Positions 16,751-26,113 are shown, numbered from the stretch's first letter. The stretch is 64,000 nucleotides of DNA from Methylobacterium sp. NMS14P (GCF_028583545.1 NZ_CP087106.1:2898501-2962500); one strand, 5' to 3'. Made by a program: numbers and translations. Notes: generated from the letters alone by a model not told the origin.

Positions 16751-17716
16751 TTAGGCATGGTGGGCGACATCCTCGTCCTCATCGATCTCGGGGTCGGCCT
16801 CGACGGTGTCACCACGGAGATAGCGTGCTTGGACCTCGGCGACGCGGCGAGCGGCCTGGGCGTGGCGGTTGGACACAAGGCTGTCCGGCCCGAGCCCCCA
16901 GCCGCGCTTAGCCGCGAGCAAATCAGGATCACCCCACCGGTCGAGGAGGGTCTGGAAGGCGTCGTGCCGGGCCACGTCGAAGGCGATCCTCTGGCCCATC
17001 ATGTCCTTGTAGGGGTGAGCCGGATGAATGCCGGCACAGGGAACCCAGCCTGGCAGAATCGGGGTGGTTGCCGCATGAGTGCGGCCGCCGCGCAGGAGCT
17101 TGGGCAGGACGTGCGTGTGAGGTCCCTCCGGGCTGGTGCCGCCAGGGCCCGGGATCGGGGCATAGACCTCGATGCGGCCGACCCGGGCGATGAACACCCG
17201 GTGGGGGCTCAGCGCGACGAGTTGGCGACCGATGGGGCTCGCAGGGTCGAACAGCGGCAGTCCGACGCCGGACCGCAGACAGGCGATGGCCTCCGGGTCG
17301 CTCGTGCGCACGCAGGCATCGACCGCCAGAAGGCCGAGGCCCAGATCGAACAGGATAGCGTCGCGGTCCCGTTCGCGGGCGGCGTCCCGGTCCGGGCCGA
17401 GTTCCGTAACCACGCCGCGCCGGTTCATCCCGCAGTTCGCCTCAGGCAGGCAAAGGGCGACGGCGTGGTTCCAGCCGGTCGCGATGGCGGTCTCGTAGGC
17501 CACCGGACGCAGGTCGGGACTGGGAGCGAGCGCGATGGCGCCCCGCTCCGTCGCCAGACCCATGCGCCCGTCCGGCAGCGGCGACACCGCCTCGTCGGGA
17601 TCGCGCATGAACTCGGCGATGGCCCCGAAGCTGCCGAGGCTCCAGGCGGTGCCGGGGTCGGCTAGTGCGTCCCGCAGCAGGGTCGTGACCGCGTCAGCCC
17701 GTGGTGGTGACGTCAT
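16751..17716 (-). CDS. Uncharacterised protein co-transcribed with B12 transporter genes
   Basis: 321 residues, soluble, no signal peptide. Cys are scattered (ALCLPEANCGMNRRG, DACVRTSD, AIACLRSG) and His are frequent (GPHTHVLPKLL, GIHPAHPYKD, DVARHDAFQ), with an acidic, His-ending C-terminus (DEDEDVAHHA). No family is recalled with certainty. Its start lies 22 bp inside the end of the ABC ATPase gene, so it is translated from the same mRNA. A role in cobalamin or metal handling is an inference from position only. Confidence 0.7.
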   Translation of the reverse strand: MTSPPRADAVTTLLRDALADPGTAWSLGSFGAIAEFMRDPDEAVSPLPDGRMGLATERGAIALAPSPDLRPVAYETAIATGWNHAVALCLPEANCGMNRRGVVTELGPDRDAARERDRDAILFDLGLGLLAVDACVRTSDPEAIACLRSGVGLPLFDPASPIGRQLVALSPHRVFIARVGRIEVYAPIPGPGGTSPEGPHTHVLPKLLRGGRTHAATTPILPGWVPCAGIHPAHPYKDMMGQRIAFDVARHDAFQTLLDRWGDPDLLAAKRGWGLGPDSLVSNRHAQAARRVAEVQARYLRGDTVEADPEIDEDEDVAHHA

Positions 17717-18509
17717 CGCGTTCCTCCGTCTGAGCCCCGGACCGCGCCCAGGGCAGGATGTATCGGGTTCCGTCCGAAGCCCAGCCCCGCTCGGCCCTGA
17801 CCCCGAACGCCTCGGTCAGTATGACGTCGGTCAGGGCCTCCTCCGGGGTGCCGTCCGCGACGAGGCGGCCACCGGCCAGCACGACGATGCGGTCGCAGAA
17901 CCGGGCCGCGAGCGTTAGGTCGTGGAGCACTGCGACGACGCCGGTGCCGTCCCGGGAGACGCCCCGCAGAAGCGCCATCGCGTCGAGTTGGTGTGCGGGG
18001 TCGAGGGCCGTGACCGGTTCGTCAACGAGAAGCCACGGCGCCGCGACCGCGAGCGCCCGGGCGAGCAACGCGCGCATGCGCTCTCCCGAGGAAAGGGTCG
18101 GCTCGGCTCGGGCTGCGAGATGGGCGATGTCTGTCCGCGCCATAGCCCGCGCCACCGCAATCTCGTCGGCCTCGGCCAGGGATGCGAACGCACGACGGTG
18201 CGGCAGCCGGCCGAGCGCCACAATCTCACGAACCGTCATCGGCCAGCCGACGCCGGTCCCCTGGAACAGGGCGGCGATGCGGCGGGCACGCTCCTCGCGG
18301 GCCAAGCCGGACAACGAACGGCCGTCGAGGGTGACCTGACCCTGCGTCGGGACAATGAGCCCCGCCAGAACACGAAGGAGTGTGGTCTTGCCGGCTCCGT
18401 TTGGGCCAACCAGCCCGACGAAGCGGCCGGGCTCCAGGGTGAGACCGATGTCTGAGAGGATGGTCCGTCCATCCAGCGTCACCTGGGTGTCGTGCAGGCC
18501 GAAGCTCAT
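17694..18509 (-). CDS. btuD: Vitamin B12 ABC importer ATP-binding protein
   Basis: 271 residues. Walker A is GPNGAGKTT, the ABC signature is LSSGERM, Walker B is WLLVDEPVTALD, and the switch His follows in VLHDL. The type fits BtuD/FecE/FhuC. The ATG at 18509 overlaps the permease stop (ATGA), so the start is firm. It powers cobalamin import with BtuC and BtuF. Substrate assignment rests on the cobalamin riboswitch and the BtuB-like receptor at the head of the operon. Confidence 0.9.
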   Translation of the reverse strand: MSFGLHDTQVTLDGRTILSDIGLTLEPGRFVGLVGPNGAGKTTLLRVLAGLIVPTQGQVTLDGRSLSGLAREERARRIAALFQGTGVGWPMTVREIVALGRLPHRRAFASLAEADEIAVARAMARTDIAHLAARAEPTLSSGERMRALLARALAVAAPWLLVDEPVTALDPAHQLDAMALLRGVSRDGTGVVAVLHDLTLAARFCDRIVVLAGGRLVADGTPEEALTDVILTEAFGVRAERGWASDGTRYILPWARSGAQTEERDDVTTTG

Positions 18510-19552
18510 GCCCGCCTCCCGCGGCTGCGCAGGAGCAGCACGATCAGGAATGGCGCCCCGACCAGAGCGGTCACCACGCCGAGCTTGAGTTCCGGCCGGG
18601 TGGCGAGCAGGCGCACGCCGATATCCGCCGCGAGGACCAGGACCGCCCCCGCGAGGCCGCTCGGCAGCAGGCACGCGCCGGGGCGAGCACCAACAAGGGG
18701 CCGCATCAGATTCGGCACGACGAGGCCGACGAAGCCGATAGCACCCGAAACCGCGACCCCGCTGCCGACAGCCAGGGCCGCACCGGTGACGAGACGCAGG
18801 CGCACGGACACCAAGCCGACCCCGAGGCTCGCGGCGGTGTCCTCGCCAAGCGTCAGGGCGTCGAGGGCGGAGCCTGTCGACAGCATGAGAGCCCAGCCGA
18901 CAGCCATCAGCGGAAGGCACAGGAGCACGTGGTCCAGACTACGGTCGCTGAGAGAGCCCATCAGCCAGAACACGATCTCCAGGGCCGCGTAGGGGTTCGG
19001 CGAGAGGTTCAGTGCCAGCGCGGTCAGTGCCCCGGCCAAGCTCGACAGCCCGACTCCCGCGAGGATCAGCCCGAGGGTACTGCTGCCGCGGGCGGCGAGC
19101 GCGTTGAGGAGAAGCGCGGCCACGCCGGCGCCCGCGATGCCGCCGAGCGGTAGGGCAAGGCTCACGGTAGCGGCGAAGCCACCATAGAACACGACCACCG
19201 CGCCAAGCGCCGCCGCGGAGGAGATGCCGAGGATGCCCGGGTCCGCGAGCGGGTTGCGCAGGTAGCCCTGCAGCGCTGCGCCGGTCAGGCCGAGGCTGAA
19301 GCCAACCAGCACTCCGAGCAGGGCGCGCGGGATGCGAAGCTCCCACAGGACCAGGGCCGGAAGCGTCGTGCGACCGGTAACGAGGTCCGCGAAGGCGGCG
19401 GGCACGTCGAAGGGTGCGTAGCCGATGGCGATGGAGGCGAGCGTCAGCGCGAGGGTGGTGAGCCCCAAGACGGCGATGACGGTTCGCCGGGCGCGCGGCG
19501 TTCCGAGGCGACGGGAGTCCGTTGGACGGAGCGAGGTGACCGGCGCATTCAT
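18506..19552 (-). CDS. btuC: Vitamin B12 ABC importer permease
   Basis: 348 residues of the FecCD/BtuC permease family, with about ten transmembrane helices and the family's conserved cytoplasmic turns (GFSLGLTGAALQGYLRNPLADPGILG early; AIGFVGLVVPNLMRPLVG late). It forms the inner-membrane pore as a homodimer. Its start overlaps the btuF stop by four bases and its stop overlaps btuD. Confidence 0.92.
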   Translation of the reverse strand: MNAPVTSLRPTDSRRLGTPRARRTVIAVLGLTTLALTLASIAIGYAPFDVPAAFADLVTGRTTLPALVLWELRIPRALLGVLVGFSLGLTGAALQGYLRNPLADPGILGISSAAALGAVVVFYGGFAATVSLALPLGGIAGAGVAALLLNALAARGSSTLGLILAGVGLSSLAGALTALALNLSPNPYAALEIVFWLMGSLSDRSLDHVLLCLPLMAVGWALMLSTGSALDALTLGEDTAASLGVGLVSVRLRLVTGAALAVGSGVAVSGAIGFVGLVVPNLMRPLVGARPGACLLPSGLAGAVLVLAADIGVRLLATRPELKLGVVTALVGAPFLIVLLLRSRGRRA

Positions 19553-20382
19553 GGCCGAGGTGCCTGCGTATTCACTGCGTCGGCGAGGCGCGCCACCACC
19601 TCCGCGACCTGCGGCCCCGGACAGGTCCAGAAACGGTTCGGGATGTCGACCGTCCGGTGTGCCCGCGCGAGAGCCCGAAAGACCGGATGGTGCAGGAGTG
19701 TGTCGGCGAGCGAAGGCGAGCCCGGTGCGCCCTCGTCGACGACGATCAGGTCCGGGTTCGCCAGCGCCGCCGCTTCGAGGGGCACCTGCCCGAAACGGTC
19801 ACGCCCGATTTCGGCCGAGACGTTGACGAGGCCGGCGGCGCGGATCAGCGCGTCCCCGAGCCCGCCGGGTGCCACCGTGAAGGCGTTCGGGCGCATCACC
19901 AGGGCGCGGAGAGGCCGCCTAGCCGGCACGATGGCGGCAAGACGCGCATCAAGCGTCGCCACCATCGCCTCGCCCCGTTCGGGATGGCCGAGCGCCGCCG
20001 CGACCTGCCGGATCTGCGCGCGGACGCCGTCGAGGTCGGCCGGCACGCCGAGTTCGAGCACGGGGGCGCCGACGCGTTTGAGCATGCCCACCGTGGAGCG
20101 TGTCGTGAAGGCACCGGCGATGACGAGATCGGGCTTCAGGGCCACGACCTCCTCGGTGAGCCCCCGCGTCACCGGCAGCCCGACCGCCTCGGTCGCGACC
20201 GTCGACCCGCGCGGGTCGCGGGCGAGGTAGGTGACGGCCAGAACCTGGTCACGGTCGGCCAGCCGCAGGACGAGCTCGTCGGCGCACAGGTTCATCGAGA
20301 CTACCCGCACGGGTGCCGCCGCCGCGCCCATGGGTACGGCGGACATCATGGCCGCGAAGGTGATCACGAGGCGCGAAGGCAT
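19549..20382 (-). CDS. btuF: Periplasmic vitamin B12-binding protein
   Basis: 277 residues with a Sec signal peptide (cleavage near AAA at about residue 22). Class III binding-protein fold: N-lobe VVSMNLCADELVLRL, a long linking helix, and a C-lobe with PDLIVVDEG. It should bind cobalamin and deliver it to BtuCD. Located between btuB and btuC in one operon. A haem or siderophore ligand cannot be excluded from this gene alone, but the riboswitch makes B12 the best call. Confidence 0.88.
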   Translation of the reverse strand: MPSRLVITFAAMMSAVPMGAAAAPVRVVSMNLCADELVLRLADRDQVLAVTYLARDPRGSTVATEAVGLPVTRGLTEEVVALKPDLVIAGAFTTRSTVGMLKRVGAPVLELGVPADLDGVRAQIRQVAAALGHPERGEAMVATLDARLAAIVPARRPLRALVMRPNAFTVAPGGLGDALIRAAGLVNVSAEIGRDRFGQVPLEAAALANPDLIVVDEGAPGSPSLADTLLHHPVFRALARAHRTVDIPNRFWTCPGPQVAEVVARLADAVNTQAPRP

Positions 20383-20390
20383 CGGCGACC

Positions 20391-22361
20391 TCAGAACGAC
20401 GTCACGCGGACGCCGCCGTAGACGGCGAGCCCCGGACCCTGGAAGCCGGTCGGGTTCTGGTAGCGCTGGTCGAACAGGTTATCGATCCGCCCGAACACCG
20501 TCAGGGTCTCGCTCCAGGCGTAGTTGACCGAGAGGTTCACCAGCGTGAAGCCGGGGGCCTTCAGGCGGGGTACGGAAAAGTCCCGATTGCCGTCCACGAA
20601 CGACCCCAACACGATTAGCGTGCCGGTCATGGTCAAGCCCGGCATCAGGTTCCAGATCGCGGTCGCGCTGACCTTGTTGCGTGGCCGACGCAGCAGCTCT
20701 TGGTGGGCGATCTCGTCCTTCGTCACCGTGGTGGTCCAGTCCAGCCGCCCGCTCCAGAACTCGTTGAAGCGCAGGGCTACGAAGCTCTCGGTGCCAAAGG
20801 CGGTCGCACGGCCGACGTTCACGTTGGTGGAGAAGGTCGGGTAGTAGGCCGTCTGGATCAGGTTCTTGAAGTCGGTCTGATAGTAGATCGCACCCACGGT
20901 CATGAAGCCGTCGAACAGCGGCTGCTCGAAGCCGCCGTCGAACCCGAAGCTTTCCTCCGGCCGTAGGTTCGGGTTCCCGAAGAAGCGGAAGCCCGGATAG
21001 TCCTGATAGAGCTGGCTCAGGGTCGGCGGCTTGAAGCCGGTGCCGACGCTGCCCTTCAGGCGGGTCTCGGTGCCGGGCACGATGTAGCTCGGCGCCACCC
21101 GGAAGGTGGTCGCGCCGCCGAACTGGTCGTTCGCGTCGTGGCGGATGTTGGCGACCAGCGCGGCTCCCGCGAAGGGTGTCGTCTGAAGCTCGGCGAAGCC
21201 GGCGGTGTTGCCGTTGGATCGGTCGATGCCGGTCGTCTCGAAGCGCTCGTCCTCGCGCTGTGCCCCGAACAGGACGAGGTTGCCGGGTGAGACCTGCCAG
21301 TCGCCGCGGTAATCGAACCGGGTCCGCTCCCCGAGGTAGGTGGTGGGCGTCGGCGGCGCGAGCGGGTCGAGCGGGCCGGCGAACAGGCGGTCGAACTTCG
21401 AGTAGTTCGCCCCGAAGACGTTGTGGAAGCCGGGCACCGGCGTCCACTCGGCCTCGCCCCTCATGATCAGTTGCTGCTGGTCGTTGAGGTTCCGGTAGGG
21501 CAGTGGCACGTACGGGAAGCCGCCGTCGGCCTGGTCGAGATAGGTGCTGTCGGAGAAGCGCAGCACGTAGTTGAGGCGGAACTCGTCGGTGAGTTGCGCC
21601 CCGAGCTTGGTCGAGACCGTCTTGATGTCGGTGAAGGCGGTCCGCAACGGCACCCCGCGAGGCAGCAATTCGAACGGCGTGACCTGGACGGCGGATTGCC
21701 GGATGTGGCCGACCGACACCGAGTAGTCGAAGATGCCCTCCGAGCCGGAGATGTTGCCGAACTGGTTGAACGTGCCGAACGAGCCGCCCTCGACGGTCGC
21801 CGTCGCCCGGGCCGGTCCCTCGCCGCGCTTGGTCACGACGGAGATGACGCCGCCGATGGCGTCTGCGCCATAGAGGCCGCTCTGGGGCCCGCGCAGGATC
21901 TCGATCCGCGAGAGGTCGTAGGTCTGCAACTGGCTGAAGTCGAAGGCACGGTTCGGGGTCGACGGGTCGTTGACGTCGATGCCGTCGATCTGGACCTTCA
22001 CGTGGTTCGAGTTGGTGCCGCGGATGAAGACCGAGGTCTGGCCGCCGGCGCCGCCGGTCTGCACGACGTTGAGGCCGGGCACCTGCTGGAGGGCATCCGG
22101 CACCGTCCGGCGCTGCTGCTCCTGAAGCAGGCGGTCGGTGAGCACGGTGACACTTGATCCTGTGTTGGCAATCGGCGTCGGCACGCCCGTGGCCGAGACC
22201 GAGATCTCGGACAGGGAGACCGACGCCTGTGCGCCTCCCTGGGCATCGGCGAACGGCGCGGCGACCTGCTGCGCGAGGGCGGGAATGGAGACGAGCAGCG
22301 CGGATGCGGCGCATGACAGCGCCAAGCTACGCCGAAGCGCGGAGGGAACGGAACAGGACAC
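20391..22361 (-). CDS. btuB: TonB-dependent outer-membrane vitamin B12 receptor
   Basis: 656 residues from a GTG start. Signal peptide (cleavage after ALA near residue 30), TonB box region (SEISVSATG), plug domain with the segment LSRIEILRGPQSGLYG, then a 22-strand barrel ending in GVRVTSF with the C-terminal aromatic. Length and plug fit BtuB. First gene of the operon, 130 bp downstream of the cobalamin riboswitch, so its expression should fall when cobalamin is plentiful. Confidence 0.92.
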   Translation of the reverse strand: MSCSVPSALRRSLALSCAASALLVSIPALAQQVAAPFADAQGGAQASVSLSEISVSATGVPTPIANTGSSVTVLTDRLLQEQQRRTVPDALQQVPGLNVVQTGGAGGQTSVFIRGTNSNHVKVQIDGIDVNDPSTPNRAFDFSQLQTYDLSRIEILRGPQSGLYGADAIGGVISVVTKRGEGPARATATVEGGSFGTFNQFGNISGSEGIFDYSVSVGHIRQSAVQVTPFELLPRGVPLRTAFTDIKTVSTKLGAQLTDEFRLNYVLRFSDSTYLDQADGGFPYVPLPYRNLNDQQQLIMRGEAEWTPVPGFHNVFGANYSKFDRLFAGPLDPLAPPTPTTYLGERTRFDYRGDWQVSPGNLVLFGAQREDERFETTGIDRSNGNTAGFAELQTTPFAGAALVANIRHDANDQFGGATTFRVAPSYIVPGTETRLKGSVGTGFKPPTLSQLYQDYPGFRFFGNPNLRPEESFGFDGGFEQPLFDGFMTVGAIYYQTDFKNLIQTAYYPTFSTNVNVGRATAFGTESFVALRFNEFWSGRLDWTTTVTKDEIAHQELLRRPRNKVSATAIWNLMPGLTMTGTLIVLGSFVDGNRDFSVPRLKAPGFTLVNLSVNYAWSETLTVFGRIDNLFDQRYQNPTGFQGPGLAVYGGVRVTSF

Positions 22362-22490
22362 GGGACGGCCTCGGGGGACGGCTGTGGCACGTCACCGCGA
22401 ACGAGGCCTCGGCGGTCGCGTCCTCCAAGGAACCACGCCGCCGCGACACCTCCCAGGACACCCCGCCCGGCAAGCTCCGCGTGTGACCAC

Positions 22491-22672
22491 GGCTGACGGC
22501 AGGTCTCCTGGCTCGCGGGTCGTCGCCCTCTCATCGTCTTCCCGGGCGAGGCCGCCCAGTGACGTCGTGATGAAGGACTCGCCGCTTACAGTTGCGGGGG
22601 CAGCCGCGGCATCGGTCGAGCCCTCACGGGCGTGGCCTCACCGCGTTCCCTTTTGATCCCCGAGGGGAACCG
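22491..22672 (-). ncRNA. Cobalamin riboswitch
   Basis: Read on the minus strand, the leader carries the cobalamin riboswitch signature in order: AAAAGGGAAC...GGTG, then GGCTGCCCCCGCAACTGTAAGC (B12 box-like core), GAGTCC, CACTGGG, CGGGAAG, and the terminal GCCAGGAGACCTGCCGTC. It lies upstream of btuB and should shut off the operon when adenosylcobalamin or a related form binds. The exact 5' boundary is approximate. Confidence 0.95.
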
Positions 22673-22820
22673 TCCCGCTCAAGCTAGGCTGCGATGCGTC
22701 CATCCGTCAACGCATGGAAACACGTTGTTCAGATGTGTGGCGTCCGGGACGGGTCGCTCGTTGCCGCGATATCGCCTAGCCGACAATACCAAGAACTAGG
22801 GTCGGTAGGCTTTAGACGTC

Positions 22821-23000
22821 CTAGGTCGAGATCGGATCCCGCTCTCGAAGCGCCAATTCTCGACGCAGCTGCTCCTTCACGGCATCTCGTACGGCCGGGC
22901 TCCGAAGCTTGCGATGAAGGCTTTCCTTCGTATGGCCCTCGAACGGCCGCTCGGCCTGCCAGCGGCGGCGCGTCATTCCGATGATGGACTCTATCAGCAT
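22821..23000 (-). CDS. Possible small basic protein, 59 aa
   Basis: A frame from the ATG at 23000 gives an Arg-rich, helical product (MLIESIIGMTRRRWQAERPF..., ending RERDPIST). Composition and even codon use resemble a real small protein, but no ribosome site is obvious and no family is known. It lies between the B12 riboswitch and the PepSY gene. Confidence 0.3.
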   Translation of the reverse strand: MLIESIIGMTRRRWQAERPFEGHTKESLHRKLRSPAVRDAVKEQLRRELALRERDPIST

Positions 23001-23175
23001 ATCCCAGCCTGCTTTCCTATCGCAGGCTGTTACCCTCGCTCGCCGCGGCGTGGCCAGACCGGGCGGGACATCCCGGTCATTCCGACGGGCATGCCTGCTC
23101 TGGCTTCACGGCCGACGTGGGGCAACCGTCCTTCGCGCTGTCCGTTGACGGGCATTGCTGGAATGGAGGCGGCTA

Positions 23176-23448
23176 ATGAAATCCCGGACCCTTGCCCCGA
23201 TCGCCTTGGCCATGGCCATGTGCTTGGCAGGCCCTGCCATCGCCAAGAGCGACAAGCCCGGGGCCGACTGGATGCCCGCCGAGCAGGTCAAGCAGAAGCT
23301 GATGGATGCGGGCTACTCCAGCATCACCGAACTGGAGGCTGACGACGGCCACTGGGAAGGCGAGGGCATGAAGAACGGCGTGAAGATGGAGTTCCACGTC
23401 GATCCCAAGACGGGCGCCATCACCAAGGAAAAGCCCGATAAGGACTGA
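23176..23448 (+). CDS. Secreted PepSY-domain protein
   Basis: 90 residues, ATG with GGAGG eight bases upstream. Signal peptide (MKSRTLAPIALAMAMCLAG, cleavage after AIA), then one PepSY domain: a helix (MPAEQVKQKLMDAGY) followed by a strand pair (HWEGEG, VKMEFHVDPKTGAI). PepSY proteins bind or inhibit other periplasmic proteins or respond to metals. The stop overlaps the next gene's start (TGATG), so the two are co-translated. Confidence 0.8.
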   Translation: MKSRTLAPIALAMAMCLAGPAIAKSDKPGADWMPAEQVKQKLMDAGYSSITELEADDGHWEGEGMKNGVKMEFHVDPKTGAITKEKPDKD

Positions 23449-23705
23449 TGGGCAAGGCCGGGCAATTCGCCACCGCTGAGGTCGGCGGCGGCAAGAAGGG
23501 AAAGCGCACGGCGTATCTGGTTGCCGTGCGCCGGAAGCGCGAGGCGATACGCGTTTACGCCGTGGTCGCGACCTCGGCTGAGGCCGCGCTTGCGCACGTG
23601 GACGTACTGACCGAGGACGGCATGGAGACCGAGGTTGTCGGTGCCCTCTCGCGGGACCTGACACGGAGCCTGGGTCTCAAGCCGGGCGAGATGCGGCTCG
23701 TCTGA
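23448..23705 (+). CDS. Small uncharacterised protein coupled to the PepSY gene
   Basis: 85 residues, start overlapping the PepSY stop. A basic N-terminal half (GGGKKGKRTAYLVAVRRKRE) is followed by an alpha/beta part with a long helix (TSAEAALAHVDVL) and a C-terminal LGLKPGEMRLV. No signal peptide, no known family. Function unknown; expressed with the PepSY protein. Confidence 0.6.
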   Translation: MGKAGQFATAEVGGGKKGKRTAYLVAVRRKREAIRVYAVVATSAEAALAHVDVLTEDGMETEVVGALSRDLTRSLGLKPGEMRLV

Positions 23706-23736
23706 CGAGCCAGCCCCCGGCCCTACCACCCGGTAC

Positions 23737-23913
23737 TCAGTACAGCCGCCAGGCTCCAGCCTGCTTCTTGGCCTTCTTCAAGTGGCGCAGGCCTCTGATC
23801 GCGCGGACGAGCTTCTTGGCCTGACGCTTCTCGCAGGTCTCGATGACGGGCCGACCGGCGACCTTGACCATGAAGTGCCCTTCGGCCGCCTTCTCCTTGG
23901 TGACGTAGTGCAT
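23737..23913 (-). CDS. Small basic protein, 58 aa
   Basis: The ATG at 23913 has AGGAG seven bases upstream. The product (MHYVTKEKAAEGHFMVKVAG..., ending AGAWRLY) is Lys/Arg-rich (KLVRAIRGLRHLKKAKKQAG) and may bind nucleic acid. It converges with the plus-strand pair at 23176-23705. No family is recognised. Confidence 0.55.
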   Translation of the reverse strand: MHYVTKEKAAEGHFMVKVAGRPVIETCEKRQAKKLVRAIRGLRHLKKAKKQAGAWRLY

Positions 23914-24088
23914 GGTCGGTCTCCTGTCGTTCGGGGCTCGGACGTCGAGCGGCCTGTCTCCGGGGTAAGTGCATGCGGCGACGAAGGGCGCGCGGACGCC
24001 CGGGGTGCCTGGAATCGCAGATGGACACGTGGGCTGACCTCGCAACCCGGCTCCCGCCTTCGTGATCCTGACCGAAGCGGCGTTCGTC

Positions 24089-24814
24089 TTAACGACCGGA
24101 GACTCCCTGGGCCGCGATTTCCGCGGTCGCCCGGTCGAGATCCCGTTTGAAGCGAGGGTCGCGGAACAGCACCTCCGCGATGGCGGGCGCAGCGATCTTC
24201 CCGGCTTCGAGGTCGGATGGGAAATGGGTGCCGGCAATCATCCGGTTCTCCCCGTAGGAGGCCGCGAACGCGAACAGCGCCTGACGTTTCCTGGGCACGA
24301 GGCGCGACAGCACTGTGGCCGCGAGATACCCGAACGTGGCGTGGCCGCTCGGGTAGGACGTGCTGTCGGAGCGATGCCCGAACGTGGCGAGGTCCGGCTT
24401 CACCGTGTAGGGCCGCGGCCGGGCGATGGCGGCCTTGGCCGCCAGCACGGCGAGTTCGCCGTCTTGGAACACATGCTCGATAAGCGCCGCGGTGTCCGGC
24501 ATCGTCTCCGTGGTGAAGGTCGGTCCGAGAACCCCGGTGAAGCGGTCGAGGGTGCACGGCAGGTTCGCGGTGATGCGGCGCTCGTCGTCGGGCGTACGAG
24601 CGCGGACGGCAGTTTCCACGGCCTGCATGTCCACCTTGGCCGCTTCCGTGCCGGCCTCAGGCGGGGGCGGCAGGACGCGCTGGAGCGTCATCGCCGCCGG
24701 GTCGATGTAGGTGCTGTGCAGCGTCCCGGCGGCGGCGGGCAGGGCGAGGGACAGGAGCACGGCCAGCGTCGCGGTGAACCGCTTACGCCCCCCAATGGCC
24801 ACCAGATGTTTCAC
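24089..24814 (-). CDS. Class A acid phosphatase (PAP2 superfamily)
   Basis: 241 residues with a signal peptide (cleavage after AAA near residue 29). The three PAP2 motifs are present: KAAIARPRPY (KxxxxxxRP), SYPSGHATFGY (PSGH) and NRMIAGTHFPSD (RxxxxxHxxxD). Such enzymes release phosphate from esters in the periplasm. It lies nine bases downstream of the MFS gene on the same strand, so the two are likely an operon. Confidence 0.88.
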   Translation of the reverse strand: MKHLVAIGGRKRFTATLAVLLSLALPAAAGTLHSTYIDPAAMTLQRVLPPPPEAGTEAAKVDMQAVETAVRARTPDDERRITANLPCTLDRFTGVLGPTFTTETMPDTAALIEHVFQDGELAVLAAKAAIARPRPYTVKPDLATFGHRSDSTSYPSGHATFGYLAATVLSRLVPRKRQALFAFAASYGENRMIAGTHFPSDLEAGKIAAPAIAEVLFRDPRFKRDLDRATAEIAAQGVSGR

Positions 24815-24823
24815 CGTCCCACC

Positions 24824-26113
24824 TCATGCATTGCCGGGTCGCAACGCCCGCAGCCACGCCGCCGGGCCGACCCAACGCTTCCCGGGGGCGGTCTCCGGCA
24901 GCAGCACCACGAGCACCCCCAGCGCGACCGCCGCGACGGCAGCGCACGCGAGATAGGCCGCATCGAACCCCGCCTGCTGGACCAAGGTTCCGGCGATGAC
25001 GAATGACAGGGAAGCGCCCGCGCCCTGCACCGTCCCGATCAGGCCGTGGGCGGCGTTGTAGCGGCCGGTCCCGCGGGTGATGTCGGCCATCACCAGGGGC
25101 TTCACCGCACTGAGCAGCCCGGCACCGACGCCGTCGAGGCACTGGACCGCGATCAGCCAGTACGGGTCGCGCCAGACGAGGTAGAGCAGGGCCCGGGCGG
25201 GCAGCGCGGCGAAGCCGATCACGAGGAGGGGCTTGCGGCCCCAGCGCTCGGCCCGGCGGCCGACGATGAGCCCCATCGGCACCATCACCGTCTGCGCTCC
25301 GACGATGCAGACGGAGACGATGACCGACGACCAGTCAGGGCGCGCTTGCCCGATCTCCTGCGCGACGAGGGTCAGCAGCGGCGCGTTGGCGAAATGGAAA
25401 AGCCCCACGCAGGCCGCGAAGATCATGAGCGGCCGGCAGGTCAGCAGGGTCCGCCACCCGGCCGGGGCTTGCTCCCCGTCGTCCTCGCCGCCGCCGCGGG
25501 CCCGGCGCGCATCGATTGCACCCCGCGGGATGGAGTAGAGCGCCGCGGCCGAGACGATGGCGGAGGCCGGGACCAGGAGGAAGACCGCCCGGTCCGGGAA
25601 CAGCCAGCCGACCAGCCCGATCAGAATGGCGATGGCGACGTTCCCGGTCCGCTCCAGCGCGGCGTTGCGGCCGAAGCGCCGGGCGAGCTTGTCGGCCGTG
25701 AATAGGCCGAGCGTGAGCGTCGCGATGGCCGGGCTCAGCATGCCCCCAACGGCGGCCAGCACACAGGAGGCTGCGAGCACGGGCCAGAATTGCGGGAAGA
25801 GCGCGACGAGGAGCGTGGCAAGAGAGAGCGCGACCAAGGCGCCGAGCAGGATCACGCGCTTGTCGCGCACCGCATCGATGGCTGTCCCGATGGGCGTCTG
25901 CGCCACGATGCCGACGATGCCCGACACCGTGCCGACAAGCCCGACCGAGGCGTCGTCCCAACCGCGATGCACGTAGAGGTAGACGTTGAGGTAGGGCTTG
26001 ATCGCCCCGTTCACATCGATCAGCAGGAAATTCAGGAGGTCGAGAGGTCTAAAGATGGGCTTCCGCACCTGAGCGGCAGGCTGCCCGTCGTCCTCGCCGC
26101 TGTCCTGCTCCAC
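24824..26113 (-). CDS. MFS transporter
   Basis: 429 residues, GTG start, 12 transmembrane helices in two halves. The loop between helices 2 and 3 has the MFS-type segment GTAIDAVRDKRVILLG and the second half has RRAERWGRKPLLV. A soluble, acidic loop (GGGEDDGEQAP) separates the halves. The N-terminus begins with an acidic, disordered region. Substrate unknown; pairing with a periplasmic phosphatase could mean uptake of a dephosphorylated product, but that is speculation. Confidence 0.82.
   Translation of the reverse strand: MEQDSGEDDGQPAAQVRKPIFRPLDLLNFLLIDVNGAIKPYLNVYLYVHRGWDDASVGLVGTVSGIVGIVAQTPIGTAIDAVRDKRVILLGALVALSLATLLVALFPQFWPVLAASCVLAAVGGMLSPAIATLTLGLFTADKLARRFGRNAALERTGNVAIAILIGLVGWLFPDRAVFLLVPASAIVSAAALYSIPRGAIDARRARGGGEDDGEQAPAGWRTLLTCRPLMIFAACVGLFHFANAPLLTLVAQEIGQARPDWSSVIVSVCIVGAQTVMVPMGLIVGRRAERWGRKPLLVIGFAALPARALLYLVWRDPYWLIAVQCLDGVGAGLLSAVKPLVMADITRGTGRYNAAHGLIGTVQGAGASLSFVIAGTLVQQAGFDAAYLACAAVAAVALGVLVVLLPETAPGKRWVGPAAWLRALRPGNA

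Noticed and set aside
23005..23028. AGCCTGC/GCAGGCT hairpin as a terminator
   Set aside because: There is no T-run after it on either strand and no nearby gene end that needs it.
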